From positions 1 through 34,051 of IMG/VR virus record IMGVR_UViG_3300042485_002397: 34,051 nucleotides of DNA; one strand, given 5' to 3'. Each line of letters begins with the position of its first letter. Position 1 is the stretch's first letter. Of the stretch, positions 10,671 through 18,660 are shown one piece after another. Made by a program: the position numbers and the translations under genes. The DNA comes from a virus. The notes beneath the pieces were generated by a model. That model did no database searches. It was given only the letters and a program-made list of their open reading frames with translations, and had not been told where the DNA came from.

Positions 10671-12539
10671 CTATCCTTTCGCTTCTCCCCAGGACGGGCC
10701 GATTTCGACATCGACCCGGGAGGGGACTTCGAGGGTGACGGCCTCTTGCATGATCCGTGACGCGTGGTCCGCGTCACTTCGCTCATTAACACTGATAGCG
10801 ATTTCGTCATGCACTTGGAGGAGCAGGCGGTGCCCTGCTTTATGCAGCGCGACCATTGCGGCCTTGGTCTGATCGGCTGCGGAGCCTTGGATCAGGCGAT
10901 TCAAGCCTTTGTATGTCATCGCACGCTTGATCCGTGAGCCGTATTCGATGACGGCTTGTTCGCGCGGCAGGGCTTTGTTGATGCCGTACTCGACGGGTTC
11001 CCAGAGCGGGAAGCGGCACTTGCGGCCGAGTAGCGTGCGGATCGAGCCGCCGGAGGCGGGGTGTTCGATGCGGCGCATGACGGCGTCGATTGTGCCGCGA
11101 AGGAAGGGGACCTTGGAGTGGAAGGTGCCGATGAGTTCGGCGGCCTCGTCCAGGGGCAAGTCGAGGGAGTTGGCGAGCTTTTGCTTGCCCATTCCGTACA
11201 TCAGCCCGAGTCCGATGGTCTTGGCGGCTTTGCGTTTGATCCCTGCCATATCTGCCACCATTTGGTGGAAGTCGGTGTTGGGGTCGCTGCGGTATGCATC
11301 CGCCATGCGTTCCGCTCCTGGTAGACCGAGAAGGGTAGCGTAGTGGACGAGAAGCCGAGGCTCTTGTGAGCTGAAGTCATTGGCTGCCCAAAGCTGTCCT
11401 TGTTCAGGCAGGAAAAGCGAGCGTACCAGGGGACCGATGATTTCATGGCGAGCCGGCACCTGTTGGAGGTTAGGGTTGTTCATGGAGAGGCGCCCGGTGA
11501 CGGTACCGCCGTCCTCGGAGCGCATCTGGTTGATATGCGGGTGGATCCGGCCGTCAACGGCGCTATGTCGAAGGTATGGCTCGAGAAAAGTTCCGTGGGT
11601 CTTGTTGAATTCTCGGGCTTCGATGATGAGCTTGGCCACAGGGTGGTCATGGCTATCGAGGAAGGTCTTCGTGAAGCTCGGCAGGCCTGTGGTGGTCTTG
11701 GGGTAGGGCAGGCCCATCTTGTCGAAGGCCTTGGCGATGCTGGCAGCGGCCCAGATATCGACCTTCTCGCCGGAGAGGGACTTGATCTGTTTGATGTGCT
11801 CGAGTTCCTTACGCTTGAACTCGTCGATGAGCTGCTCGCACTTCGGGCGGTCGAAGCGGATGCCCTGGAAGGTCAGATCGATGATGATAGGGAGGAGTTC
11901 GGTCTCGAGGTTGAAGATCGACTCGACTTCGTCCTTCTTGATGAGCGTCTTCAGGTGGTGCCAGAGCTTGAGCGTCAGCGCCGCGTCCTGCTCGGCGTAG
12001 TCCCCGACATACATGGCGGGGAGTTTCCAGAGCTCCTTCTTGGCGTGTACGCCGAAGTCGGAGGCGGCGTCCTTCAACCCCTGTTCGGACTTGACCTCCT
12101 TGAGGTAGTCGAAGCCGAGTGAGTTAAGCGCGTAGCTATAGCGGTTCTCATCGATCAGCGGGGCGGCGAGCATGGTGTCATAGACGGTACCATTGACCGT
12201 GAACCCTGATGCCCGGAGCCAGCCGAGATCGTATGCAGCGTTATGCATAATCTTGTCGCAGGGCAGTTCGAGCACCTTCTTGACCCAGCGCTCGACGATC
12301 CGCTTGTCGAGGTTCCCGCCCCCCTGGTGGGCAACGGGGAAGTAGCCCTTCCAGCCATCTACCGCGATCGCGTAGCCGACGATATAGCCATCCTTCCGGG
12401 GCCATCCTGGCCCCATCGATTCCATGTGGGGGTCACAGGTTTCGAGGTCGATCGCGATTTCTGCTGCGGCAGAGAGATCGGGGAAGGTAGCAGGCGGCGT
12501 CCACTCGGACGGGCGCTGGAACATGGGGACAGTTCTCAC
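10671..12539 (-). CDS. polA: family A DNA polymerase
   Basis: A 622-residue DNA polymerase I-type replicase with proofreading domain. Exonuclease motifs are D31-L-E33, HNAAYD (99-104) and YAEQD (181-185). Polymerase motif A is NDFSSQEPRLL with D388, motif B is R436-KAA-K440-TIG-L444-GLM-Y448, QGSAAD lies at 551-556, and motif C is VHDE (576-579). Residue 444 corresponds to Phe762 of E. coli Pol I and is leucine here. The length fits phage PolA without the 5'-exonuclease domain. The start is taken as GTG at 12539, which overlaps the helicase TGA; an in-frame ATG at 12524 is possible. It extends primers at the phage fork with the neighbouring helicase and primase. Confidence 0.95.
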   Translation of the reverse strand: MRTVPMFQRPSEWTPPATFPDLSAAAEIAIDLETCDPHMESMGPGWPRKDGYIVGYAIAVDGWKGYFPVAHQGGGNLDKRIVERWVKKVLELPCDKIMHNAAYDLGWLRASGFTVNGTVYDTMLAAPLIDENRYSYALNSLGFDYLKEVKSEQGLKDAASDFGVHAKKELWKLPAMYVGDYAEQDAALTLKLWHHLKTLIKKDEVESIFNLETELLPIIIDLTFQGIRFDRPKCEQLIDEFKRKELEHIKQIKSLSGEKVDIWAAASIAKAFDKMGLPYPKTTTGLPSFTKTFLDSHDHPVAKLIIEAREFNKTHGTFLEPYLRHSAVDGRIHPHINQMRSEDGGTVTGRLSMNNPNLQQVPARHEIIGPLVRSLFLPEQGQLWAANDFSSQEPRLLVHYATLLGLPGAERMADAYRSDPNTDFHQMVADMAGIKRKAAKTIGLGLMYGMGKQKLANSLDLPLDEAAELIGTFHSKVPFLRGTIDAVMRRIEHPASGGSIRTLLGRKCRFPLWEPVEYGINKALPREQAVIEYGSRIKRAMTYKGLNRLIQGSAADQTKAAMVALHKAGHRLLLQVHDEIAISVNERSDADHASRIMQEAVTLEVPSRVDVEIGPSWGEAKG

Positions 12540-14854
12540 AATCTAAAAGCCTTCTGTGCGTTCTTGGGTAAAACGATATGGAGTGCATGCTTGGCGCGGG
12601 TCACTCCGACATAAAACAGGCGGTTAAGGTCATCGGCGTTGCGGTCGTATTCCTTCGCAAACTTCGTCGAGAGGTCGCTGATGAGCAGGACATTGTCCGC
12701 CTCACCGCCCTTGGCGCCGTGGATCGTGGAGAGCTTGATGGGGACTTTGCCCGTGAGCTTCACGCCTCGGCGCAGGAGCGCGACGATGTAGTTTCGCTTG
12801 TCCTCAGCGACCTTGGTGAGCGCCTCGTGCCAGATGGCATCGGTGAGGAGCCCGTGGTCCTTGGTCAGCGATTCGTGGGTATACATCGCGTCCATGTTCG
12901 CCGCCTTGAGGCCCTTGTGCCCGTGCTTAACGAACTGCCCATCGAGGTACTTGTAGATGAGTTTGACCGTCTCGAACGGGACTTCCTGGCCCTTGCGCAG
13001 CCGTTCCCAGCCGACCACGGCGTGTAGCACGGACTCGGGGACGCTCCGTTGTCCGCCGCGCTCGAAGAGTAGGCCTTGGGATTTGATCCACTCGTGCATG
13101 TCCGTGAGCATGTAGTTGGCGGCGGCGAGCACGAGCCACTCGCCTTGGGTGAGGTCGACGTGGTGGAAGTCGTTGTGGAAAATGATAGCTCCGCCTTCGG
13201 TGCGGGGCTTCCAGATCTTCGGTTGGCGCTTACGGATGCGGTTGACGACGCGATCGGCAAAGGCGTGGATCTTGGAGGGGACACGATAGGACTGATCGAG
13301 GATGCGGATATTGCCCTCGAGGGTGAGGAAGCTATCGACATCGGCTCCCGCCCAGGTGTAGATGCAGTTGTGGGTCAGGATGTTGTCAGCAAAATAGTTA
13401 TGGTGTTTCTCTACTTCTAGGGAATAGACCGTTGTATTTGCCCAGGCCGTATCCACACTAAAGGGCAGCCAACGCAGTTCATCCCGGGCTTTGTTTGCTA
13501 CAAGCATGGCTTCGGGGATTAAGTTACACGCCCTAACGGCAAAAATCTGACTACCCCCTCGACGCTGCCGCATCTCTCCCCTGTCGTACACGGGGTGTTC
13601 GCGAAACTTACCTAGATCAGACAGGAGTCTCAGCGCATTGTGCTCGGTAGATAAATCCGCATGGACTTTATCTATCGCGGCGGACAAGTTCTTGTTCCCA
13701 GCAGGCCCTTTGAATACGGTTTGTGGGATACCGTACTGATAAGAAAGCCGATTTTCCCAATAAAAAGCCTCCTCGTGGGAGTCGACCACCCGTAAAAACC
13801 ACATTCGCTGCGCTTGTTCCAGGTGGGCTCGTACCCAAGCATGGACACACCCATCCGCCCTGAACAGTTGGCACTGACCAATGCGAAAGTTTTTCCCTTT
13901 CTGCATTAGGTACACCACCTTGAGATGGGCCACGTCTTTAAGAGGTTTCCAGCGAGCAAGGCAAAGGTGGTTGCTTGTGTAACGGGAGATGTTCCCACCG
14001 GACGTGACTGCGTGTATTGGGCCCGAGTACGAACGAGACGCTTTTTGAAAGGAATACCCGTTTTTCTTGCCCACAATGTAGGAACCGCTTCTGTCGTAAC
14101 AAACTAGCCGATGAAGGGCTGGTTCGAGCTGTTCAATAGAGACCTCCCCATCCGTAGTTAGTACGCGGGCCCCTGCGGGCTGGCACTGGTCATCGTCTCC
14201 TGCTATGTACATGCTCGAACACCTCTCTATTAAGGCTTTTACCAGCCTCCATTGTAGCCTAGAAAGGTCTTGCGCTTCATCAATTATCACCGTTGCCAGC
14301 CTGGGCAGCCGCTCCGGCTCATCGACCACGCGCTCAAGAAGATCGGTAAAATCCAACAGCCCCCGGGAGGCTTTGTAATGTCTGTAAGCTCTGTCAACGT
14401 ACTCGAAGTGGAACCACTCGATCGTCATGCCGCTTTCGTTGTAATGCTGGCGCAGGTCCTTGCCCTTGATCCGCGCGATGTTAATCTCGTTCAGGATCGG
14501 GTGGTCGGCCTTGATGGCAAACTCCTCGTCTCCCTGCTCAACGGCGAGCTCGATCCCCGCTTCCTTCGCGAACTCTGCGTAGTGCTGCGGCGTCATCATG
14601 TCCTTGGAGCCGATGCCGAGGCAGCGGTAAGCAAGTGAGTGCAGCGTACGAAACCACGGGAAGTCGAGGTCCGGGTTCAGTTGCGGGAACTTCTGTGTCG
14701 CCCGATCACGCGCTTCAGTCGCGGCTTTGCGAGTGAAGGCGTAATACCCGATTTGCGTCGGATGGACATCCGCAGCAAGTTCCCGTTCAACGACGGAAAG
14801 CAGGTAGGTCGTCTTGCCGGCGCCAGGGGGGCCGAATACTTTCTCGACGCTCAT
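12536..14854 (-). CDS. SF1 (UvrD/PcrA-like) helicase interrupted by an intein
   Basis: A 772-residue frame made of a 499-residue helicase and a 273-residue intein. Helicase motifs are Walker A GPPGAGKTT (8-16), Walker B VIIDEAQD (189-196), motif III GDDDQ|CIYTWAGA, motif IV LDQSYRVP, motif V LSTIHGAKGGEADNV and motif VI YVGVTRAKHAL. The intein lies within motif III, between Q223 and C497 of the precursor, so the unspliced protein should be inactive. The helicase unwinds DNA using ATP and probably works with PolA and the primase. The ATG overlaps the stop of the upstream gene as ATGA. Confidence 0.9.
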   Translation of the reverse strand: MSVEKVFGPPGAGKTTYLLSVVERELAADVHPTQIGYYAFTRKAATEARDRATQKFPQLNPDLDFPWFRTLHSLAYRCLGIGSKDMMTPQHYAEFAKEAGIELAVEQGDEEFAIKADHPILNEINIARIKGKDLRQHYNESGMTIEWFHFEYVDRAYRHYKASRGLLDFTDLLERVVDEPERLPRLATVIIDEAQDLSRLQWRLVKALIERCSSMYIAGDDDQCQPAGARVLTTDGEVSIEQLEPALHRLVCYDRSGSYIVGKKNGYSFQKASRSYSGPIHAVTSGGNISRYTSNHLCLARWKPLKDVAHLKVVYLMQKGKNFRIGQCQLFRADGCVHAWVRAHLEQAQRMWFLRVVDSHEEAFYWENRLSYQYGIPQTVFKGPAGNKNLSAAIDKVHADLSTEHNALRLLSDLGKFREHPVYDRGEMRQRRGGSQIFAVRACNLIPEAMLVANKARDELRWLPFSVDTAWANTTVYSLEVEKHHNYFADNILTHNCIYTWAGADVDSFLTLEGNIRILDQSYRVPSKIHAFADRVVNRIRKRQPKIWKPRTEGGAIIFHNDFHHVDLTQGEWLVLAAANYMLTDMHEWIKSQGLLFERGGQRSVPESVLHAVVGWERLRKGQEVPFETVKLIYKYLDGQFVKHGHKGLKAANMDAMYTHESLTKDHGLLTDAIWHEALTKVAEDKRNYIVALLRRGVKLTGKVPIKLSTIHGAKGGEADNVLLISDLSTKFAKEYDRNADDLNRLFYVGVTRAKHALHIVLPKNAQKAFRL
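13367..14185 (-). mobile_element. intein in helicase motif III
   Basis: Residues 224-496 of the helicase frame. Block A starts with Cys224 (CQPAGARVLTTDGEVSIEQL), block B holds T293-S-N-H296 (YTSNHLCLA), block F is VEKHHNYFADN and block G is ILTHN ending in His495-Asn496, with Cys497 as the +1 nucleophile. All residues for standard protein splicing are present. There is no LAGLIDADG motif. The middle (about residues 350-400) has EEAFYWENRLSYQYGIP, which resembles a segment of unknown role in some phage inteins. The DNA here looks poorer in G+C than its flanks, which suggests more recent entry. Confidence 0.9.
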
Positions 14855-15027
14855 GGTTCCATTGGCGGGGAGGGGAAGTATGGGGCGATCGCAATCATGA
14901 ACCGCTCGGGCTCTTCCTGGCGCTTATCGTCCGCGTCGCGATAGTCGTCGTACACGCCGACGACGAGGCTGCCGTGGTCGAGCGCGACATACAGGACGAC
15001 GAACACCATGCGCTGGTGGTCATTCAC
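14851..15027 (-). CDS. small conserved phage protein
   Basis: A 58-residue protein, not recognised with certainty. It looks like a small beta-alpha domain (MVFVVLYVALDHGSLVVGVY followed by DDYRDADDKRQ). The GTG at 15027 overlaps the upstream stop by eight bases; an ATG at 15009 lacks a ribosome-binding site. The stop overlaps the helicase ATG. Confidence 0.6.
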   Translation of the reverse strand: MNDHQRMVFVVLYVALDHGSLVVGVYDDYRDADDKRQEEPERFMIAIAPYFPSPPMEP

Positions 15028-15304
15028 CTTCTTGGTTCCCTTTGACCACCGCATTGACCCTCTCCATGTCGCAGGGCCAGACAACGATTGGCGTGGACTT
15101 GCCGACGTACCCGCCTTCGATGTTGTAGCTGATGTACTCCAGGGCCTCCTCGTGAGAGAGCCCCGACTGATGCATTAGGATCGCAACAAGGGCGTCGCCG
15201 TCGTAAATCAATGTGTCGACACGCTCTGCGCCGCCGTTTTCGTGCTTCTGCCACACGGTTGCGATACCGATCAGTGCTTTGTCGAATCCGTCCATCTTAA
15301 GCAT
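15020..15304 (-). CDS. conserved phage protein with MDGFDKALIGIA start
   Basis: A 94-residue protein of a common phage family of unknown function. The start MDGFDKALIGIA is typical, as are LIYDGDALVAILM, LSHEEALEYISYNIEGGYVG and TPIVVW. The ATG shares its A with the TAA of the primase gene (TAATG), and AGGAG lies nine bases upstream. Its place between primase and helicase suggests a link with replication. Confidence 0.75.
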   Translation of the reverse strand: MLKMDGFDKALIGIATVWQKHENGGAERVDTLIYDGDALVAILMHQSGLSHEEALEYISYNIEGGYVGKSTPIVVWPCDMERVNAVVKGNQEGE

Positions 15305-16836
15305 TAGAAGGGACTCCTGCTTTTCTTTTGTTCCGGTGTGTCAAACGGTGAGTCTTGTCGCTCAAAGCGCGGGATGCGCCAGCAGCGCACAGCCCGGTTC
15401 TTGAGGAAGAGGCTGATCGGCTCGCCGCCGATGTCGCGGATACGCTGCGCAATCTTCGGTGACGAGAGTCCTTTGAAGTTGTTGCGCAAAAGGTGCTGGT
15501 TCAGATCCTTCATGCGGAAGTAGGTCTTGCCCTCCTCATCGCTCGTCCACGGGCGGCCGAGCAGGATCTCGTCGCGATCCATCGCCTGCTGGAGATGGGT
15601 GCAGAACTCTTCGAGCAGGTCATTGAACTGGCCCGTGACCGTTGTGTCTTCGCTCGCGACTGTGATCTGTTCGGTCTCGACCATCTCGGTGAGCAGCCCG
15701 TTCAGCAACTGCTCCCAATCCTGCTTGCGCACAGCGGGGGGCAGCACGTTGAGCTTCTCCACGCATGCCTTTTGGAAGGCGATCTGGTTAAAGAGGCTTT
15801 CGGTGTCGAGCTCAATGCGCTTGCCATTGACATCGAGGAACCACAGCGGAGGTTCGCTTGCGTACTTTGAAAGCGCAGAGAGCTGCGGGGAGTCTGGCCC
15901 GTGGGCCCCGATCCCGTGTTTGCGGGTCCTGCACAGCCCACTATTGCAAAAGGCGTTAAGCGGTGCGTCTTTGCACTTGTACTTGTAGTCCTTCTTGCCA
16001 AGCTGCTTGATGACGACCTGGAGCTCGTTGTTCGGCAGCGGTGGGATGACATACTTGAAGTTGTACTCAAGGATCAGGTTGTCCCAGGTACCGGGATGCG
16101 CTTTCTTGAGGTATGTGCCGATCGCGAAGAGCGCGTTGTTCCGTGTGCCTTCAGGCACGCCCTGTGCGCAGATCGCCTGGAGGCATGGGGGGCCGTCCTT
16201 GACGGGGGTTTCTGCGGACTTCGGTGCCTCGGGGATCTTCAGCTCTCCGCTCTGCACGAACCTGTCGTACAGCGCGTAGAACTCTTCGAGCGTTGCGGCT
16301 TGGCCATCATCGTTGAAGGCATAGCGCATCGTGTCATCGCCCCCGAAATACGGGAGGTTCAGGAAGTTGCCGGTATCGCCGCGTTCGACGAGGATCTCGG
16401 CTTGCTTCGGGAAAATCTCGCGACCCGCTTCGCCAAGCAGTGCAGCCGCACCCTTGAGGTACCTCTGCATCTCCGCGGCGGGGATCGGCTCTTTGGTGAA
16501 AAGGAATACGTGAGCGCCGCCGGACTTGCTTCGGCAGACGACAAGGGGCAGCTCGAGGCTGCGGATCTTTTTGATCAGCCCAGCATGATCCAGAGGATAC
16601 TGATCAATATCAATGCATCCCCAAATGCAGGAGTTGTCTGCACGAATAGGGATGATGCCGAGCGAAGGCTCCACGCCTTCAAGATGCTTTTGCCAGAGTT
16701 CATCGGTCGGAGGCTTGCGAACGACAACGGCCTTCCCGGCCTGCTTGCCGCTGCTCTTCTCGGTCTCGATTTTGTACGTTCCATAGGCGATATCCAAACC
16801 CGTAAAAATCGCCTTGAACCGTGTGATATCGGTCAT
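15304..16836 (-). CDS. archaeo-eukaryotic-type primase (AEP, PriCT-like C-terminus)
   Basis: A 510-residue primase. The catalytic pair is D76-I-D78 in CIDIDQYP, followed by SKSGGAHVFLF (103-113) with the conserved S-x-H-type nucleotide-binding segment and EIFPKQ. This matches AEP primases of phages and TOTE-type systems, not DnaG or T7 gp4. After about residue 230 comes a PriCT-like region (GTRNNALFAIGTYLKKA, then CKDAPLNAFCNSGLC, a four-cysteine cluster). A C-terminal 150-residue part has no clear helicase motifs. The ATG at 16836 follows AGAAAGCAGAA, a variant of the usual leader. It makes RNA or DNA primers for PolA; the separate SF1 helicase would supply unwinding. Confidence 0.85.
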   Translation of the reverse strand: MTDITRFKAIFTGLDIAYGTYKIETEKSSGKQAGKAVVVRKPPTDELWQKHLEGVEPSLGIIPIRADNSCIWGCIDIDQYPLDHAGLIKKIRSLELPLVVCRSKSGGAHVFLFTKEPIPAAEMQRYLKGAAALLGEAGREIFPKQAEILVERGDTGNFLNLPYFGGDDTMRYAFNDDGQAATLEEFYALYDRFVQSGELKIPEAPKSAETPVKDGPPCLQAICAQGVPEGTRNNALFAIGTYLKKAHPGTWDNLILEYNFKYVIPPLPNNELQVVIKQLGKKDYKYKCKDAPLNAFCNSGLCRTRKHGIGAHGPDSPQLSALSKYASEPPLWFLDVNGKRIELDTESLFNQIAFQKACVEKLNVLPPAVRKQDWEQLLNGLLTEMVETEQITVASEDTTVTGQFNDLLEEFCTHLQQAMDRDEILLGRPWTSDEEGKTYFRMKDLNQHLLRNNFKGLSSPKIAQRIRDIGGEPISLFLKNRAVRCWRIPRFERQDSPFDTPEQKKSRSPF

Positions 16837-16913
16837 TTCTGCTTTCTCGAAAGAGGGGGCCTACTAACAATAAGTGATTGCGGGGAAGCATTGCTTTCGG
16901 CCCCCGGGAAACA

Positions 16914-17687
16914 TCAGAACGGAGCCGCACCCGAAGCGGATTCCGCGCCTTCACCTTCGTGCTTCGTCTTCACCTGGCCGGAGCTGACCGACTGGGAGAA
17001 CGCCTTAGCAATCTGGTAAACACCCTCGTCTTCGACCGTACCGATACGCTCGACTTCCCAGCCGAACCACTTGCCCTTGTCGTTCGACTCGGCCTGCGTG
17101 GAGAGGCGGTACAACTGCGAGTACATCGGCGGGGTGAAGAGACCGTTCTTACCCTGCAACTTCACCGACTGCATCATGCTGTTCCACTTGCGGCTCTTCT
17201 TGAGCTGCGTGGACTTCATGACGATGAGCGCCGGCGAAGGCACGCCGTTCTCGTCCACGACCATCACATAGTGGTTAGCCGTGTTCTCGATGTAGTTGCC
17301 GTTGTCGAGGTAGTCCTTGTTTTCGCCCGGTTCGCGATGCGTGCGCGACAGGATATCGGAGGTCGACGGGTAGATATGGATCGGTGCACCCGATCCGCTA
17401 CCACGCGGAGCCCACTCGATGTACTGACGCACATATGCGCACGGAATGACGGAGATGCCCTTCTTGCCGTCGTAGAGCTGCCCCGTCACGCTGTTGTAGA
17501 TCATGCCGGGAAGGGCCCCGTCGATCTCGCCGACTTCCGGCGACGTGTTCGTGAGCAGGCGCAGGAACGGCAGGGCGAAATCGTCCTGGTTCATGCCAGC
17601 AAAACTGCTGCTGGCATCCTCCTCAAACGCGGTGGCGATGGCCAGAGCGGTGCCCTGGGTCTTCTCTGCAAGTGCTGATTTAGCCAT
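16914..17687 (-). CDS. conserved replication-module protein, possible ssDNA-binding protein
   Basis: A 257-residue protein of a phage family found in replication modules. The N-terminal part holds GMNQDDFALPFLRLLTNTSP, followed by a beta-rich centre (IYNSVTGQLYDG, VIPCAYVRQYIEWAPRG). The C-terminus is a flexible tail, KHEGEGAESASGAAPF, ending in Pro-Phe after acidic residues as in bacterial SSB and similar to T7 gp2.5. That tail, the lack of an enzymatic motif and the position upstream of the primase suggest an ssDNA-binding protein. The ATG at 17687 follows AAAGGAAC. No sequence motif proves the role. Confidence 0.65.
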   Translation of the reverse strand: MAKSALAEKTQGTALAIATAFEEDASSSFAGMNQDDFALPFLRLLTNTSPEVGEIDGALPGMIYNSVTGQLYDGKKGISVIPCAYVRQYIEWAPRGSGSGAPIHIYPSTSDILSRTHREPGENKDYLDNGNYIENTANHYVMVVDENGVPSPALIVMKSTQLKKSRKWNSMMQSVKLQGKNGLFTPPMYSQLYRLSTQAESNDKGKWFGWEVERIGTVEDEGVYQIAKAFSQSVSSGQVKTKHEGEGAESASGAAPF

Positions 17688-17703
17688 TTGTATTGTTCCT
17701 TTA

Positions 17704-18258
17704 TTAAGATTTAATCGTCGCTTTTTTGCCGATGAAGGCGCCAAACAGTTCCGTGGGGAACTCCTGGCCACGCTCCACCCGCTCCTTGACCCAGGCCTTG
17801 AGGGTCTGGGGTTCTATCTTCTCGGACTGGTCAGCCGGATAGCCTTGCTGCCCGAGTAGATTCAGTAAACGAGCACAGAGCTCGTCTTCGCCGCGGCCGA
17901 ATCGGACGCTGACGGTGTTCTTGATGATGTCGTCAAAGCCGTGGTCCCTGAGCCATTGGAAGGCTTCGGCGCGTCGGGCTTCGCTAATGGAGGCACTGTA
18001 GAAGGGCTTGATGTCGATTGAGCTGCCATCGTCCATGCGGAACGATGTCATCCCAAGCTCGGCAAGCGCCTCTGGCAGGGCTTCCTCGGTGATCTTACGG
18101 AACTGGGATTTCAGCTCTTTGAGCGTGTCCTCCTGGTCCGTGATCTCCTTCTCGATCTGCTTGGCGCGACGCGCCAGAGCCGAGATTCCCGATAACTGGT
18201 CGTTTCCGACTTTCAGTGCATCGGCTTCGTTTTCAAACAAGCTCGTAAGGTTCATCAT
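17704..18258 (-). CDS. conserved phage protein with N-terminal coiled coil (DUF7173-like?)
   Basis: A 184-residue protein. Residues 20-60 form a coiled coil (ARRAKQIEKEITDQEDTLKE). The conserved-looking domain follows: LGMTSFRMDDGSSIDIKPFY, WLRDHGFDDIIKN, then LKAWVKERVERG and FGAFIGKKATIK. I recall this family from phage replication modules without an assigned function. Two ATGs occur; the first at 18258 follows AGAAAGGAGAAC. It overlaps the upstream gene by 26 bases in another frame. Confidence 0.7.
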   Translation of the reverse strand: MMNLTSLFENEADALKVGNDQLSGISALARRAKQIEKEITDQEDTLKELKSQFRKITEEALPEALAELGMTSFRMDDGSSIDIKPFYSASISEARRAEAFQWLRDHGFDDIIKNTVSVRFGRGEDELCARLLNLLGQQGYPADQSEKIEPQTLKAWVKERVERGQEFPTELFGAFIGKKATIKS

Positions 18259-18580
18259 GTTCTCCTTTCTTGTAAAGATCCACCTCGAGCGGGATGTAGC
18301 GGCGTTCCCGCTTGTCCCACTTAAGGCACTTGAAGCGACCGTTGTTCCTGGACGCCGCGACAGCACAACAGATGCCTATTGCTGACGGGTCACCAATGAG
18401 GAGCAAGTAGTCCGCATCGGTGAACTTGTCGAGCTTCCGCTGGATCCGACGCACGGTCGGCATCACGGAAAAGGCTATCTGTGCATTGGGCGGCAGGATG
18501 GTCTCAATCTGGCCGTAATCGAGAGCACTTGCAATGTTGTGCTGCAAAGTCTCGGAAACGACATACACCGTAGGCACCAT
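18233..18580 (-). CDS. conserved phage protein of unknown function
   Basis: A 115-residue protein of a family common in phages, usually at the start of the replication operon. Features are VPTVYVVSETLQHNIASALDYG, DADYLLLIGDPSAIGICCAV and LKWDKRERRYIPLEVDLY. The GDPSAIG segment looks like a loop in a Rossmann-like fold, but no activity is known. The ATG follows AGAAAGGAGAAAA. It is the first gene of the minus-strand replication operon. Confidence 0.75.
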   Translation of the reverse strand: MVPTVYVVSETLQHNIASALDYGQIETILPPNAQIAFSVMPTVRRIQRKLDKFTDADYLLLIGDPSAIGICCAVAASRNNGRFKCLKWDKRERRYIPLEVDLYKKGEHDEPYELV

Positions 18581-18607
18581 TTTTCTCCTTTCTCAAAACT
18601 CGAAGCT

Positions 18608-18636
18608 AGTGTAGACTCGCGCTTCAGGGATTGCAA
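18608..18636 (-). promoter_or_regulatory. Predicted promoter of the replication operon
   Basis: Minus strand TTGCAA (18631-18636), 17-bp spacer, TACACT (18608-18613), 28 bases before the start of the first gene. It lies in the 80-base gap between divergent genes. On the plus strand the same gap holds a small hairpin, CAGGG-ATTGCAAG-CCCTG, in the leader of the SNF2-type gene. Confidence 0.5.
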
Positions 18637-18660
18637 GCCCTGTTAGAAAGCGAGAGGAAC

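Noticed and set aside
16849-16905. GGGGGCC/GGCCCCC inverted repeat between the primase and SSB-like genes
   Set aside because: 37-base loop and no T-tract; could be structure but not supportable as a terminator or promoter.
15901-17019. Long plus-strand open frame (372 codons) opposite the primase and SSB-like genes
   Set aside because: No ribosome-binding site or promoter, no recognisable motif, and the minus strand carries clear primase motifs. High G+C keeps antisense frames open.
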